Shown one piece after another: positions 1-5,162 of a stretch of DNA of 8,737 nucleotides. The stretch lies in contig JAHELX010000241.1 in NCBI GenBank assembly GCA_024643945.1, positions 1-8,737 of the forward strand, given 5' to 3'. Position numbers and translations under genes: made by a program. Below the pieces are notes generated by a model. The model was given only the letters and a program-made list of their open reading frames with translations, did no database searches and had not been told where the DNA came from. The stretch is from Anaerolineales bacterium (lineage in GTDB: Bacteria > Chloroflexota > Anaerolineae > 4572-78 > NAK82). How positions within the stretch are numbered: the stretch's first letter is position 1; the number at the start of each line of letters is the position of its first letter.

Positions 1-1
1 C

Positions 2-772
2 GCGGGTGCCCTTCTGAAAACTAGTCGATACGCATCTGATTTGGCAGATGCTAGCGAGAACAGGATGCAATATCCGCTACCACCGAATTTTAATCGGGGA
101 GCCGCGATTGACGCCTGGCAATTTTTCAATGAGCAGCAAGATAACATTATCGCAGGCATGGGCCCCGGAGCGATACCTGCGTACTCAACCTATTCCGGCA
201 GCGCTTCCTACGCGATGACGTATCTGGCAGATCCTGCCTATGTGATACAAAACGTGCCAGTATCTGAGCAAATTGCAGCCCGTGCAGCTACTGAGCAGTT
301 GGCCCAAGTGATCGATATGTTAGCAACCGACAGGCAACGTGTATTGTCGCTATTTCGCCAGTTTGGACTCGATAGTCCCGTGCAATCGGGCGAGAAAAGC
401 CCGGCCGAGCTTTTTGAGATTGCTTGGGCTGCTTATGAAAAACCCGTGACTCAAAGCTCTCCCGTAAATACATCTCTTATTCCTATGAGGGAATGTATTA
501 ATGCGACTATCGACGGACTACTTCGCCGACGATCTACGCAGGAACGTGCCAAGTCCCAACGCGACAAAATAGAATCCATACATAGGCAACTTGCATGGGA
601 CATTATCTCGAAGGCGGCCGGTCAATCTTTGGCGGACCGGTGGCATAACCTAGTCGATGAGTTATCAGGTTTCAAGAAGGGAGATTACTCCCGCGCGGAG
701 TGGCTGAGCTCTCTACGGCGGGCAACCCTGTTTCTTTTGGAGCTTCTTCAAAGTGTAGATCCAGCAAAATGA
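2..772 (+). CDS. Hypothetical protein, C-terminal part (5' truncated by window edge)
   Basis: I do not recognise this protein. The reading frame is open from base 2, so 256 residues are visible, and the TTG at 41 or ATG at 65 are probably internal codons rather than true starts. The real N-terminus most likely lies outside the window. The visible part is soluble, with no membrane segment. Residues in the first third are rich in Pro, Ala, Tyr and Gly. The last 110 residues are helical-looking and basic, starting near SLIPMRECINATIDGLLRRR, and the end is leucine-rich (ATLFLLELLQSVD). The basic, repeated-Arg stretch could contact nucleic acid or a partner, but no catalytic motif is visible. No plus-strand gene follows closely, so it would be the last gene of its unit. 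Being real coding sequence is fairly sure; function is unknown. Confidence 0.75.
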   Translation, partial: AGALLKTSRYASDLADASENRMQYPLPPNFNRGAAIDAWQFFNEQQDNIIAGMGPGAIPAYSTYSGSASYAMTYLADPAYVIQNVPVSEQIAARAATEQLAQVIDMLATDRQRVLSLFRQFGLDSPVQSGEKSPAELFEIAWAAYEKPVTQSSPVNTSLIPMRECINATIDGLLRRRSTQERAKSQRDKIESIHRQLAWDIISKAAGQSLADRWHNLVDELSGFKKGDYSRAEWLSSLRRATLFLLELLQSVDPAK

Positions 773-899
773 GATACCTGTAGGTTGCATTTGTTGGAGT
801 TGTTCGTAGCCTGGCAGGGAGCACAGTATGCTGCCAATGGCCGAAGACTACACTTCCCGGCGATTAGTTAGCTTGCGCCTGCAGTACCGATAAGACCGA
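773..899. other. Intergenic spacer between convergent genes, weak hairpin
   Basis: No gene is supported here. The stretch lies between the end of the plus-strand hypothetical gene and the end of the minus-strand zinc-ribbon gene. An inverted repeat TGGCAG (812-817) / CTGCCA (831-836) could form a stem about 40 bases after the upstream stop. It has no T run after it, so calling it a terminator would be weak. Confidence 0.3.
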
Positions 900-1109
900 T
901 TATCTGACCTGTTTTCGCTCAGTTCGAGCAGCCGCACAATCCGGACATAGATGTCTCCACGTCGCTGGGTTCGTTCCCTTTCGGCGCCAGCCAGGGCCTG
1001 GCGTGTCGTGGGGAGTGACCTCACAACCCTCACACACCACGCTTCGATGTCTCGGCGTCGCTCGTAAACTGACCCAAGATGAATCAAGGTCGTACACTTC
1101 CATCCTCAT
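900..1109 (-). CDS. Small zinc-ribbon-like protein
   Basis: This encodes a 69-residue protein. It carries a C-E-G-C pair at about residues 26-29 and a C-P-D-C pair at about residues 55-58, separated by a stretch containing PGPGW and ending TWRHLCPDC. That spacing fits a treble-clef or zinc-ribbon knuckle that binds one zinc ion. Short proteins of this kind are common in phages and integrated elements, usually with no known function. The start overlaps the end of the next upstream minus-strand gene by 26 bases in another frame, which suggests translational coupling. GGAAG just upstream of the ATG could serve as its ribosome site. A second in-frame ATG lies two codons later. The cysteine pairs favour this frame over the overlapping 848-1087 frame. 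Role in the cell cannot be stated. Confidence 0.55.
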   Translation of the reverse strand: MRMEVYDLDSSWVSLRATPRHRSVVCEGCEVTPHDTPGPGWRRKGTNPATWRHLCPDCAAARTERKQVR

Positions 1110-1308
1110 TGTCTTCCGCTTCCCCTTTATCCGCTGCCTGTCGCCTCACCTCATCTCGAAACACCTTGCAGGCCTCCGCCAGCGCCTTCACGTTCGCCAG
1201 CTTCTCCCCTGCCTCTCGGTATAGCGTTGGGTCCAACACCGGCCCCGCTGCCTCCACCGTCTCGATCTGCGCCAGGAACCCCTCCAGATCCACATCCACC
1301 GCTACCAT
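1084..1308 (-). CDS. Small hypothetical protein, 74 residues
   Basis: This gene is not recognised. With the ATG at 1308 it makes 74 residues: a helical, amphipathic segment (FLAQIETVEAAGPVLDP), a Lys/Ala/Glu-rich helix, and an acidic tail (ADKGEAEDNEDG). Third codon positions are G/C rich, as expected for coding sequence in this genome. The frame stays open upstream to 1449, but that part runs through the GTTTGCGGCC/TTGCGCGCAAAC repeat and reads as low-complexity Arg/Lys/Phe. I therefore prefer 1308, although no clear ribosome site precedes it. It overlaps the zinc-ribbon gene downstream and probably forms a two-gene unit with it. It ends at the left border of the toxin-antitoxin-chaperone cassette, whose repeat lies just upstream. 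Confidence 0.5.
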   Translation of the reverse strand: MVAVDVDLEGFLAQIETVEAAGPVLDPTLYREAGEKLANVKALAEACKVFRDEVRRQAADKGEAEDNEDGSVRP

Positions 1309-1331
1309 GGCCAAGATTTGCAGGGTCTGTG

Positions 1332-1372
1332 GTTTGCGGCCAAAATCGCGTTTGCGCGCAAACGGCCGGAAA
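1332..1372 (+). repeat. Left inverted-repeat block of the TAC cassette
   Basis: Three short blocks stand in a row: GTTTGCGGCC at 1332-1341, TTGCGCGCAAAC at 1352-1363 and GGCCGGAAA at 1364-1372. All three recur exactly, on the opposite strand, at 2712-2753 on the other side of the toxin-antitoxin-chaperone genes. The first two keep their relative order and the third is moved. TTGCGCGCAA is itself a palindrome. They may be ends of a mobile cassette or unrelated copies of a dispersed palindromic repeat. Confidence 0.55.
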
Positions 1373-1397
1373 TCGTTATTTTCGGCCAATTTCAAAA

Positions 1398-1427
1398 TTG
1401 AAAATGAGGGAGCAAATATGGTATACT
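1398..1427 (+). promoter_or_regulatory. Possible distal promoter of the TAC operon
   Basis: TTGAAA (1398-1403), an 18-base spacer and TATACT (1422-1427) are present. A TG one base before the -10 gives an extended -10, TGGTATACT. The -35 falls in a TTTCAA-AA-TTGAAA palindrome (1390-1403). Transcription would start about 1434, roughly 100 bases before the toxin gene. Confidence 0.4.
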
Positions 1428-1516
1428 GAACACACATCATGGAAAGCACTCAAGTAAACCATATTGATCTTTCCTACCAAAATCACCATTGACTCAATAT
1501 ACCAAATATGATATAT
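1416..1516. promoter_or_regulatory. Candidate antitoxin operator sites (ATATGGT / ACCATAT repeats)
   Basis: ATATGGT at 1416-1422 is mirrored by ACCATAT at 1458-1464. A related imperfect palindrome, ATATACCAAATATGATATAT, spans 1497-1516 and covers the spacer and -10 of the proximal promoter. HigA-type XRE antitoxins normally repress their own operon by binding inverted repeats over the promoter. These copies are the natural candidates, which is an inference from position and symmetry. Confidence 0.45.
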
Positions 1517-1517
1517 T
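1489..1517 (+). promoter_or_regulatory. Main TAC operon promoter
   Basis: TTGACT (1489-1494), a 17-base spacer and TATATT (1512-1517) form a near-consensus sigma-70 promoter. The start of transcription would be about 1524, only 14 bases before the toxin ATG. The leader is therefore very short and carries no convincing Shine-Dalgarno site. Confidence 0.65.
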
Positions 1518-1537
1518 TAAAGTGGGATGGCGATTAA

Positions 1538-1885
1538 ATGCCCATCTGGGACATCGAATTCTTTCCTCCATCTGGTGAACGGGATTCTCCATACGACTAC
1601 ATTCTCGCTTTATCTGATAATGTTGAAAAAGTCCAAATTCGGCGTCGTCTCAATACTTTAAGAGAGCTTGAATTGGGGGAATGGTCGCATCGTTGGGTCC
1701 ACAAAATTACCACTGACATCTGGCAACTCACCGCAGGTAACAATCGCCTTATGTATTTCTTAGATGGCAGGACAATAGTTGTTCTTCATGCTTGTAGAAA
1801 AGTAAAAGGAAAAACTCGCCGTCAGGACAAGGAAAGAGCCATAATTCACTATGATGAATATATGGCACAGAAGAAAGGTTCATAA
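1538..1885 (+). CDS. higB: HigB/Gp49-like toxin of RelE/ParE superfamily (TAC toxin)
   Basis: This 115-residue protein matches the phage-derived Gp49-like/HigB toxin family of the RelE/ParE fold. Such proteins are ribosome-dependent mRNA interferases acting in the cytoplasm. Visible family features are the N-terminal beta strand (WDIEFF), the helical hairpin with QIRRRLNTLRELELG, then the strand WQLTAGNNRLMYFLDGR. Next come IVVLHACRKVKGKTRRQDKERA, a strand plus a basic segment, and a C-terminal helix. The conserved R70 and Y73 and the Lys/Arg cluster at 87-100 are in the usual places for RNA contact. Length is normal for the family. It is followed one base later by the antitoxin gene, the toxin-first order typical of HigBA. 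Genes here are AT-rich compared with the right half of the window, consistent with transfer. Family assignment is strong; the RNA target is unknown. Confidence 0.85.
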   Translation: MPIWDIEFFPPSGERDSPYDYILALSDNVEKVQIRRRLNTLRELELGEWSHRWVHKITTDIWQLTAGNNRLMYFLDGRTIVVLHACRKVKGKTRRQDKERAIIHYDEYMAQKKGS

Positions 1886-1886
1886 A

Positions 1887-2288
1887 ATGGTAAAGAAGGG
1901 CGCCAGCACTTTTGAAGATTTGATCATCGAACTTGAGAAAGATCCTGAATTCAGGAGAGAAGATCGGCGTCAAAAGCTTTATTACGATCTTATCTTGGAG
2001 ATCATCAAACGTCGTAGGGAACTGAATCTCAGCCAAAAGGAGTTGGCAACTCGAGTCGGTACCCGCCAAAGTAGTATCTCCAGGATAGAATCGGGCGAGC
2101 ATAACATGCGGCTAAGCACACTAATCGAAATTGCTGAGGCTTTGCAAGCAAGAGTAAGGATTCGGCTGATTCCCCTCTTTTATGTTGACGATGAGGAGTA
2201 CAGGAATCTAGTAAATGCATCGGCCAGTAACAAACCTGAAGAAAGAACCGCAAGCCTAACTACTAGCCCTGAACAAGTGAAGGTCTAA
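1887..2288 (+). CDS. higA: HigA-like XRE-family antitoxin with C-terminal chaperone-dependent tail
   Basis: This 133-residue antitoxin has a helix-turn-helix at about residues 38-92. The recognition region reads LNLSQKELATRVGTRQSSISR, followed by IESGEHNMRLSTLIEIAEAL, the Cro/CI (XRE) pattern. The ATG at 1887 is one base after the toxin stop and has AAGAAAGG upstream. An earlier in-frame ATG at 1851 would overlap the toxin and is less likely. Residues 1-35 form a charged helical arm that usually contacts the toxin. After the DNA-binding domain there is a tail, LIPLFYVDDEEYRNLV plus a polar stretch, about 40 residues. In TAC systems this position holds the chaperone-addiction (ChAD) segment, which makes the antitoxin unstable until the SecB-like chaperone binds it. 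That role here is inferred from position and the neighbouring chaperone gene. It probably represses its own promoter. Confidence 0.85.
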   Translation: MVKKGASTFEDLIIELEKDPEFRREDRRQKLYYDLILEIIKRRRELNLSQKELATRVGTRQSSISRIESGEHNMRLSTLIEIAEALQARVRIRLIPLFYVDDEEYRNLVNASASNKPEERTASLTTSPEQVKV

Positions 2289-2292
2289 CCAC

Positions 2293-2700
2293 GTGACACA
2301 AGAAACTCGTTTTCCGTTTCGGCTGGAACACGCATTTTTTAGAACATTGGAGTTTCATAGGGAGCCAAGTGTACCTCCACAATTGAACGTGGATTTCTCA
2401 GTTCAAATCAAAGTCCATAGTGAGGAATTCCCAGATAGACTGCAAATTGACCTCAAGGTTGAGACGCAAGAGGAACAACCCCTGACTTTTTGCTTGGAGC
2501 TTATTGGTATATTCACTCTGGTTGAAGGCGAGCCAAAGCCCGATCGCGAAATTCTCCCCAAGTTTGTAAATGAAAGAGCGCTCCACGTATTGTGGCCATA
2601 TTTGACTCAAGTGATTAGCCAAGCGACTGTACAGATGGGTATAAATCCCCTTAAGATCCCAATCCCCTATTTCTTCGCTTTCGAACCAGAGAACGGGTGA
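2293..2700 (+). CDS. secB-like: SecB-like chaperone of the toxin-antitoxin-chaperone module
   Basis: This 135-residue protein has the SecB fold pattern. The N-terminal strands read FPFRLEHAFFRTLEF and VDFSVQIKV. The central hairpin carries LQIDLKVETQEEQPLTFCLELIGIFTL. The signature C-terminal helix and loop follow: ALHVLWPYLTQVISQATVQMG, then PLKIPIPYFF, equivalent to the 'LFPYLRQ-IS-LT--G-PPL-LP-INF' of SecB. SecB holds exported proteins unfolded. Relatives encoded next to higBA (such as Rv1957 of Mycobacterium tuberculosis) instead fold and protect the antitoxin. The start is GTG at 2293, four bases after the antitoxin stop, with GAAGG at 2279-2283 as ribosome site. Its position as third gene of a HigBA operon points to the TAC role rather than general export. 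It is diverged in the acidic linker (VEGEPKPDREILPKFVNER). SecB-like identity is well supported; client specificity is inferred. Confidence 0.85.
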   Translation: MTQETRFPFRLEHAFFRTLEFHREPSVPPQLNVDFSVQIKVHSEEFPDRLQIDLKVETQEEQPLTFCLELIGIFTLVEGEPKPDREILPKFVNERALHVLWPYLTQVISQATVQMGINPLKIPIPYFFAFEPENG

Positions 2701-2711
2701 ATTTTAATTGT

Positions 2712-2753
2712 GTTTGCGCGCAAGCATTGGGCCGCAAACGACACTTTCCGGCC
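2712..2753 (-). repeat. Right inverted-repeat block of the TAC cassette
   Basis: Read on the minus strand this holds GGCCGGAAA (2753-2745), GTTTGCGGCC (2739-2730) and TTGCGCGCAAAC (2723-2712). It is the inverted counterpart of 1332-1372. It begins 12 bases after the stop of the SecB-like gene, so the two repeats fit tightly around the three genes and their promoter region. Confidence 0.55.
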
Positions 2754-2780
2754 ATTTCACCCAAACATCATGCTCGATAG

Positions 2781-2903
2781 CTATCCCTCCAACACCTCCG
2801 CCGGCAGCATCCCCTGCGCCACCCAGAAGCGTAGAGTGGCCTGGGTGTTGGCCTCGATCCCCTCGAACAGCCCCGCAATCCTTACAAGATTTAGTAAGAA
2901 CAT
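2781..2903 (-). pseudogene. Possible coding remnant, minus strand (40 codons)
   Basis: The frame from ATG 2903 to TAG 2781 encodes 40 residues (...IAGLFEGIEANTQATLRFW, then VAQGMLPAEVLEG). Third codon positions are almost all G or C over 2781-2880, as in real genes of this genome. No family is recognised, there is no ribosome site, and the upstream part falls in the promoter of the DUF433 gene. The simplest reading is the end of a gene that lost its front, or a very small gene. The downstream base composition change coincides with the right edge of the TAC cassette. Confidence 0.3.
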
Positions 2904-2904
2904 G

Positions 2905-2947
2905 TTGACACACCCGATACTATACTGTACAGTACCAGGCAGGTACT
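2905..2947 (+). promoter_or_regulatory. Promoter and operator of the DUF433 gene pair
   Basis: TTGACA (2905-2910, perfect consensus), a 17-base spacer and TACAGT (2928-2933) form a promoter. A perfect 12-base palindrome TACTGTACAGTA (2923-2934) lies on the -10, and a second inverted repeat AGTACC-AGGCA-GGTACT follows at 2931-2947 over the expected start point. This is the layout of an autoregulated toxin-antitoxin promoter. The regulator is not known. Confidence 0.6.
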
Positions 2948-2961
2948 CTGGTGTGCGGTAG

Positions 2962-3422
<461 letters not shown>

Positions 3423-3446
3423 AAGAGCTGCAGTACTGAGTTGATG

Positions 3447-3485
3447 GCTCACGCCTGCACCTGCGCCGCAGGTGCAGGCGTGAGC
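3447..3485 (+). terminator. Hairpin terminator with 18-bp perfect stem
   Basis: GCTCACGCCTGCACCTGC (3447-3464) pairs perfectly with 3468-3485 across a three-base loop. It is followed by TAATTTCTTGT, a moderate T-rich tail on the plus strand. It sits between the ends of the convergent DUF433 pair and the minus-strand gene at 3520. The minus side lacks a T run, so it mainly serves the plus strand. Confidence 0.7.
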
Positions 3486-3519
3486 TAATTTCTTGTCTCG
3501 TTTGTCAGAGAACGGAGAG

Positions 3520-3954
3520 CTAACGCGTCACCCTCACGCGGCATTTTTCGCCGTTCCAGAGAGTCTCTTCCACCCTGAAATTCGCCTGAGGATCCAGGCC
3601 CTTGACCATGCCTTGCATGGGATCCAGGCAGTACAGCCAACAGGGGGCCGGCGCGTTCATCTTTTTGGCGATGGCGCACAATTTACATACGCGGGCCTCG
3701 GCCGCAAACCCACCGTTCTCGGGGGAAACGGTCCACAGCGCACAGTTGAAGATCTCCGATAGCCGGGGGAAGACTTCTTCGGGCGTGGTGATGCCAAATT
3801 GAGCCGCCTTCATTTTCCCCGCAGCCATCTGCTCCGCTCTTTTGCGTTCTACCACTCGTTCCAGGATGCCTTCCCGGGCAAATTGGGCCGTGGCATCGGC
3901 CAGCACCGCCGCATAGGCCACTTGCAATAGTTGGTATGCCTTGTCTGTGTCCAT
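3520..3954 (-). CDS. L-2-amino-thiazoline-4-carboxylic acid hydrolase-like small protein
   Basis: This 144-residue, cysteine-rich soluble protein has its likely conserved core in the second half. It runs from TPEEVFPRLSEIFNCALW through RVCKLCAIAKKMN and PAPCWLYCLDPMQGMV to ANFRVEETLWNGEKCRVRV. This resembles the ATC-hydrolase Pfam family (PF14196), whose members end in a similar '...F....TL..G...C.F.F' strand. The founding activity opens a thiazoline ring on the way to L-cysteine, but most members are of unknown function. Cysteines are at 71, 90, 93, 105, 109 and 138, so a metal or redox centre is possible. The start is secure: GGAGGA lies six bases before the ATG. The ECF sigma gene upstream on the same strand may control or co-express it. 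They are separated by 212 bases holding an inverted-repeat element. Family match is from memory of the pattern. Confidence 0.6.
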   Translation of the reverse strand: MDTDKAYQLLQVAYAAVLADATAQFAREGILERVVERKRAEQMAAGKMKAAQFGITTPEEVFPRLSEIFNCALWTVSPENGGFAAEARVCKLCAIAKKMNAPAPCWLYCLDPMQGMVKGLDPQANFRVEETLWNGEKCRVRVTR

Positions 3955-4000
3955 TTGAGTTCCTCCATATTGGTAATTTGGCTGTGTTGAAGCCGTCGCT

Positions 4001-4116
4001 ACTACTCAGCCTGAAGGTGCCCGGCACTTCATCGACAGAAATGCGCCACATCCGGGCCGCTGTCAGACGCCAGATTACGGTTTGAAGGCCGCAAAAGTGC
4101 CGGGCACCTGAGTAGT
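4001..4116. repeat. 116-bp inverted-repeat element (MITE/REP-like)
   Basis: The arms are 4001-4029 (ACTACTCAG ... GGTGCCCGGCACTT) and 4095-4116 (AAGTGCCGGGCACC TGAGTAGT). They are exact inverted matches apart from seven extra bases in the left arm. GTGCCCGGCAC is itself palindromic. The 65 bases between show no gene. The element fills most of the gap between the sigma factor and the cysteine-rich gene. No clear target-site duplication is seen. Confidence 0.6.
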
Positions 4117-4166
4117 TACAAGTCGTCTATAATATGAGTGGAACTCGGGGACGCTTTGTGACAACT

Positions 4167-4862
4167 TTAAAGATATTGCTCCCAATAATTCCTGGGAGGC
4201 ATGATTTCTTCCGCTTCTTTGAAGACGTTTACCTGGGCGACGGTCTTCCTGAGTTTGGCGTATTCCTGGGGGAGGTCGATGTCCATTACCCACTTCTTCA
4301 TGCGACAGGCGCATCGGCCGTCGGGGTTGTGCAGGGCGCATTCATTCTCCAAAAAGTGTTTCAGCTTCCGCCGCGAGCGGGAGATCATCTGCCTGACCGA
4401 GGCCGGATCGCGTCCCAAAATTTCCCCGATTTCGTCATAAGGCAATTGGGCCATGTCCCTGAAAATATAGGCCATGCGAGCCTCGTTATCCAGGCAATGC
4501 AAAATCCCCGTCAGGCACTGATCGCACATATCTTTGACCCAGATGGCCTTATCAAAATCTTGATGGTCGGGCAGTTCTCTTTCGCCAGAACGGAAATAAT
4601 CGCTCAGAAAGCGGGTGGAATAGAGCCTTTCTTTCTGGGCACAGCGCATGGCGACCCGGTACGCGATGGTATAGATCCAGGTCGAAAGCTTCGAACCGCC
4701 CCGAAAAGAGGGCAGGCTCTTGATGACTTCCAGCCATACCTCCTGGGCTGCATCTCGGGCACCCTCCTCGTCTCGGATCATCCTGCGGCAGATCGAGGTA
4801 ACCAGCCGCCCGTAGGTCTCGATGATGCTGGCGTAAGACATATTGCCCGCGTTTTCCGCCAT
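4167..4862 (-). CDS. ECF-type sigma-70 factor with cysteine-rich C-terminal extension
   Basis: This 231-residue sigma factor recruits RNA polymerase to a special promoter set. Region 2 lies at about residues 12-75 (ETYGRLVTSICRRMIRDEEG, then AQEVWLEVIKSLPSFRG and WIYTIAYRVAMR). Region 4 lies at about 122-172 (HCLDNEARMAYIFRDMAQ, LPYDEIGEILG, VRQMISRSRRKLKHFL). Beyond region 4 is a tail of about 58 residues opening with C175-ALHNPDGR-C184-A-C186. Together with C113-x2-C116 and C123 near the region 2/4 linker, this makes six cysteines that could bind zinc or respond to oxidants. No anti-sigma gene is adjacent, which suggests the tail itself may regulate activity. AAGGAG sits eight bases before the ATG. 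The downstream gene on the same strand is the cysteine-rich hydrolase-like protein. ECF identity is firm; metal or redox sensing is inferred. Confidence 0.88.
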   Translation of the reverse strand: MAENAGNMSYASIIETYGRLVTSICRRMIRDEEGARDAAQEVWLEVIKSLPSFRGGSKLSTWIYTIAYRVAMRCAQKERLYSTRFLSDYFRSGERELPDHQDFDKAIWVKDMCDQCLTGILHCLDNEARMAYIFRDMAQLPYDEIGEILGRDPASVRQMISRSRRKLKHFLENECALHNPDGRCACRMKKWVMDIDLPQEYAKLRKTVAQVNVFKEAEEIMPPRNYWEQYL

Positions 4863-4890
4863 ATAGAGTCTCCTTACCCCCTCCTCATCA

Positions 4891-5069
4891 CCCTACACTA
4901 TGTCATTCCGAGCCGAAGGCGAGGAATCCCTCGATGCCTGGCCTGAAGACAGGCAACTTGGCCGGTTCCGAGAGGAAAGACTGCGGTCTGTGACCAGACA
5001 AGCTGGACTTGTCTGCCAAGGCTTCAGGGATTTCTCGCCTTCGGCTCGAAATGACATGGGGGTGTAGGG
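4891..5069. repeat. 179-bp long inverted repeat upstream of the sigma gene
   Basis: The left arm 4891-4942 and right arm about 5020-5069 are near-perfect inverted copies. The outer ends are CCCTACAC / GTGTAGGG, then ATGTCAT / ATGACAT, then CGAGCCGAAGGCGAG / CTCGCCTTCGGCTCG and ATCCCT / AGGGAT. The centre also shows weaker complementarity. This is a dispersed repeat of the type seen in many bacterial genomes around 'TGTCATTCCGAG' cores. It lies in the 5' leader of the sigma gene, where an RNA hairpin could affect expression. The 384-base stretch 4863-5246 holds no gene, only this repeat and the hairpins at 5098-5152. Confidence 0.75.
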
Positions 5070-5097
5070 TAATGAATACCCCCTCCTGAAGCATGAG

Positions 5098-5130
5098 AAA
5101 AGGCAAAGGGACCTCCTCCCCTTGCCTTTT
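5098..5130 (-). terminator. Bidirectional-type terminator hairpin
   Basis: AAAAGGCAAAGGG (5098-5110) pairs with CCCCTTGCCTTTT (5118-5130) with one mismatch and a seven-base loop. Each outer side is a run of A or T, so it can work on both strands. On the minus strand it lies about 120 bases after the end of the ATPase operon and is the likely terminator of that operon. Confidence 0.65.
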
Positions 5131-5133
5131 CAA

Positions 5134-5152
5134 AGGCGTTGCAGGAACGCCT
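5134..5152. other. Small hairpin beside the terminator
   Basis: AGGCGTT (5134-5140) and AACGCCT (5146-5152) form a seven-base-pair stem around GCAGG, directly next to the larger terminator hairpin. On the minus strand it would be transcribed first. It may act with the larger hairpin; no independent role is visible. Confidence 0.4.
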
Positions 5153-5162
5153 GGATACACCC

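Noticed and set aside
848..1087. Alternative 79-codon minus-strand frame over the zinc-ribbon gene
   Set aside because: It lacks any motif, is very Arg-rich, and shares its DNA with the frame that carries two CxxC pairs.
1439..1492. A 17-codon plus-strand open frame (MESTQVNHIDLSYQNHH) between the two TAC promoters
   Set aside because: It has no ribosome site and no attenuation-type codon run or terminator fork, so there is no support for a leader peptide.
4128..4133. Perfect TATAAT on the plus strand
   Set aside because: There is no -35 partner and no plus-strand gene downstream until well past the sigma gene.
4134..4946. Long plus-strand open frame (270 codons) opposite the sigma factor gene
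   Set aside because: It is antisense to a clear ECF sigma gene, reads into the long inverted repeat and has no family motif or ribosome site.
4891..5130. CRISPR array or tRNA in the repeat-rich gap
   Set aside because: Repeats are inverted, not direct with regular spacers, and no cloverleaf or T-loop sequence (GTTCRANNC) is seen.
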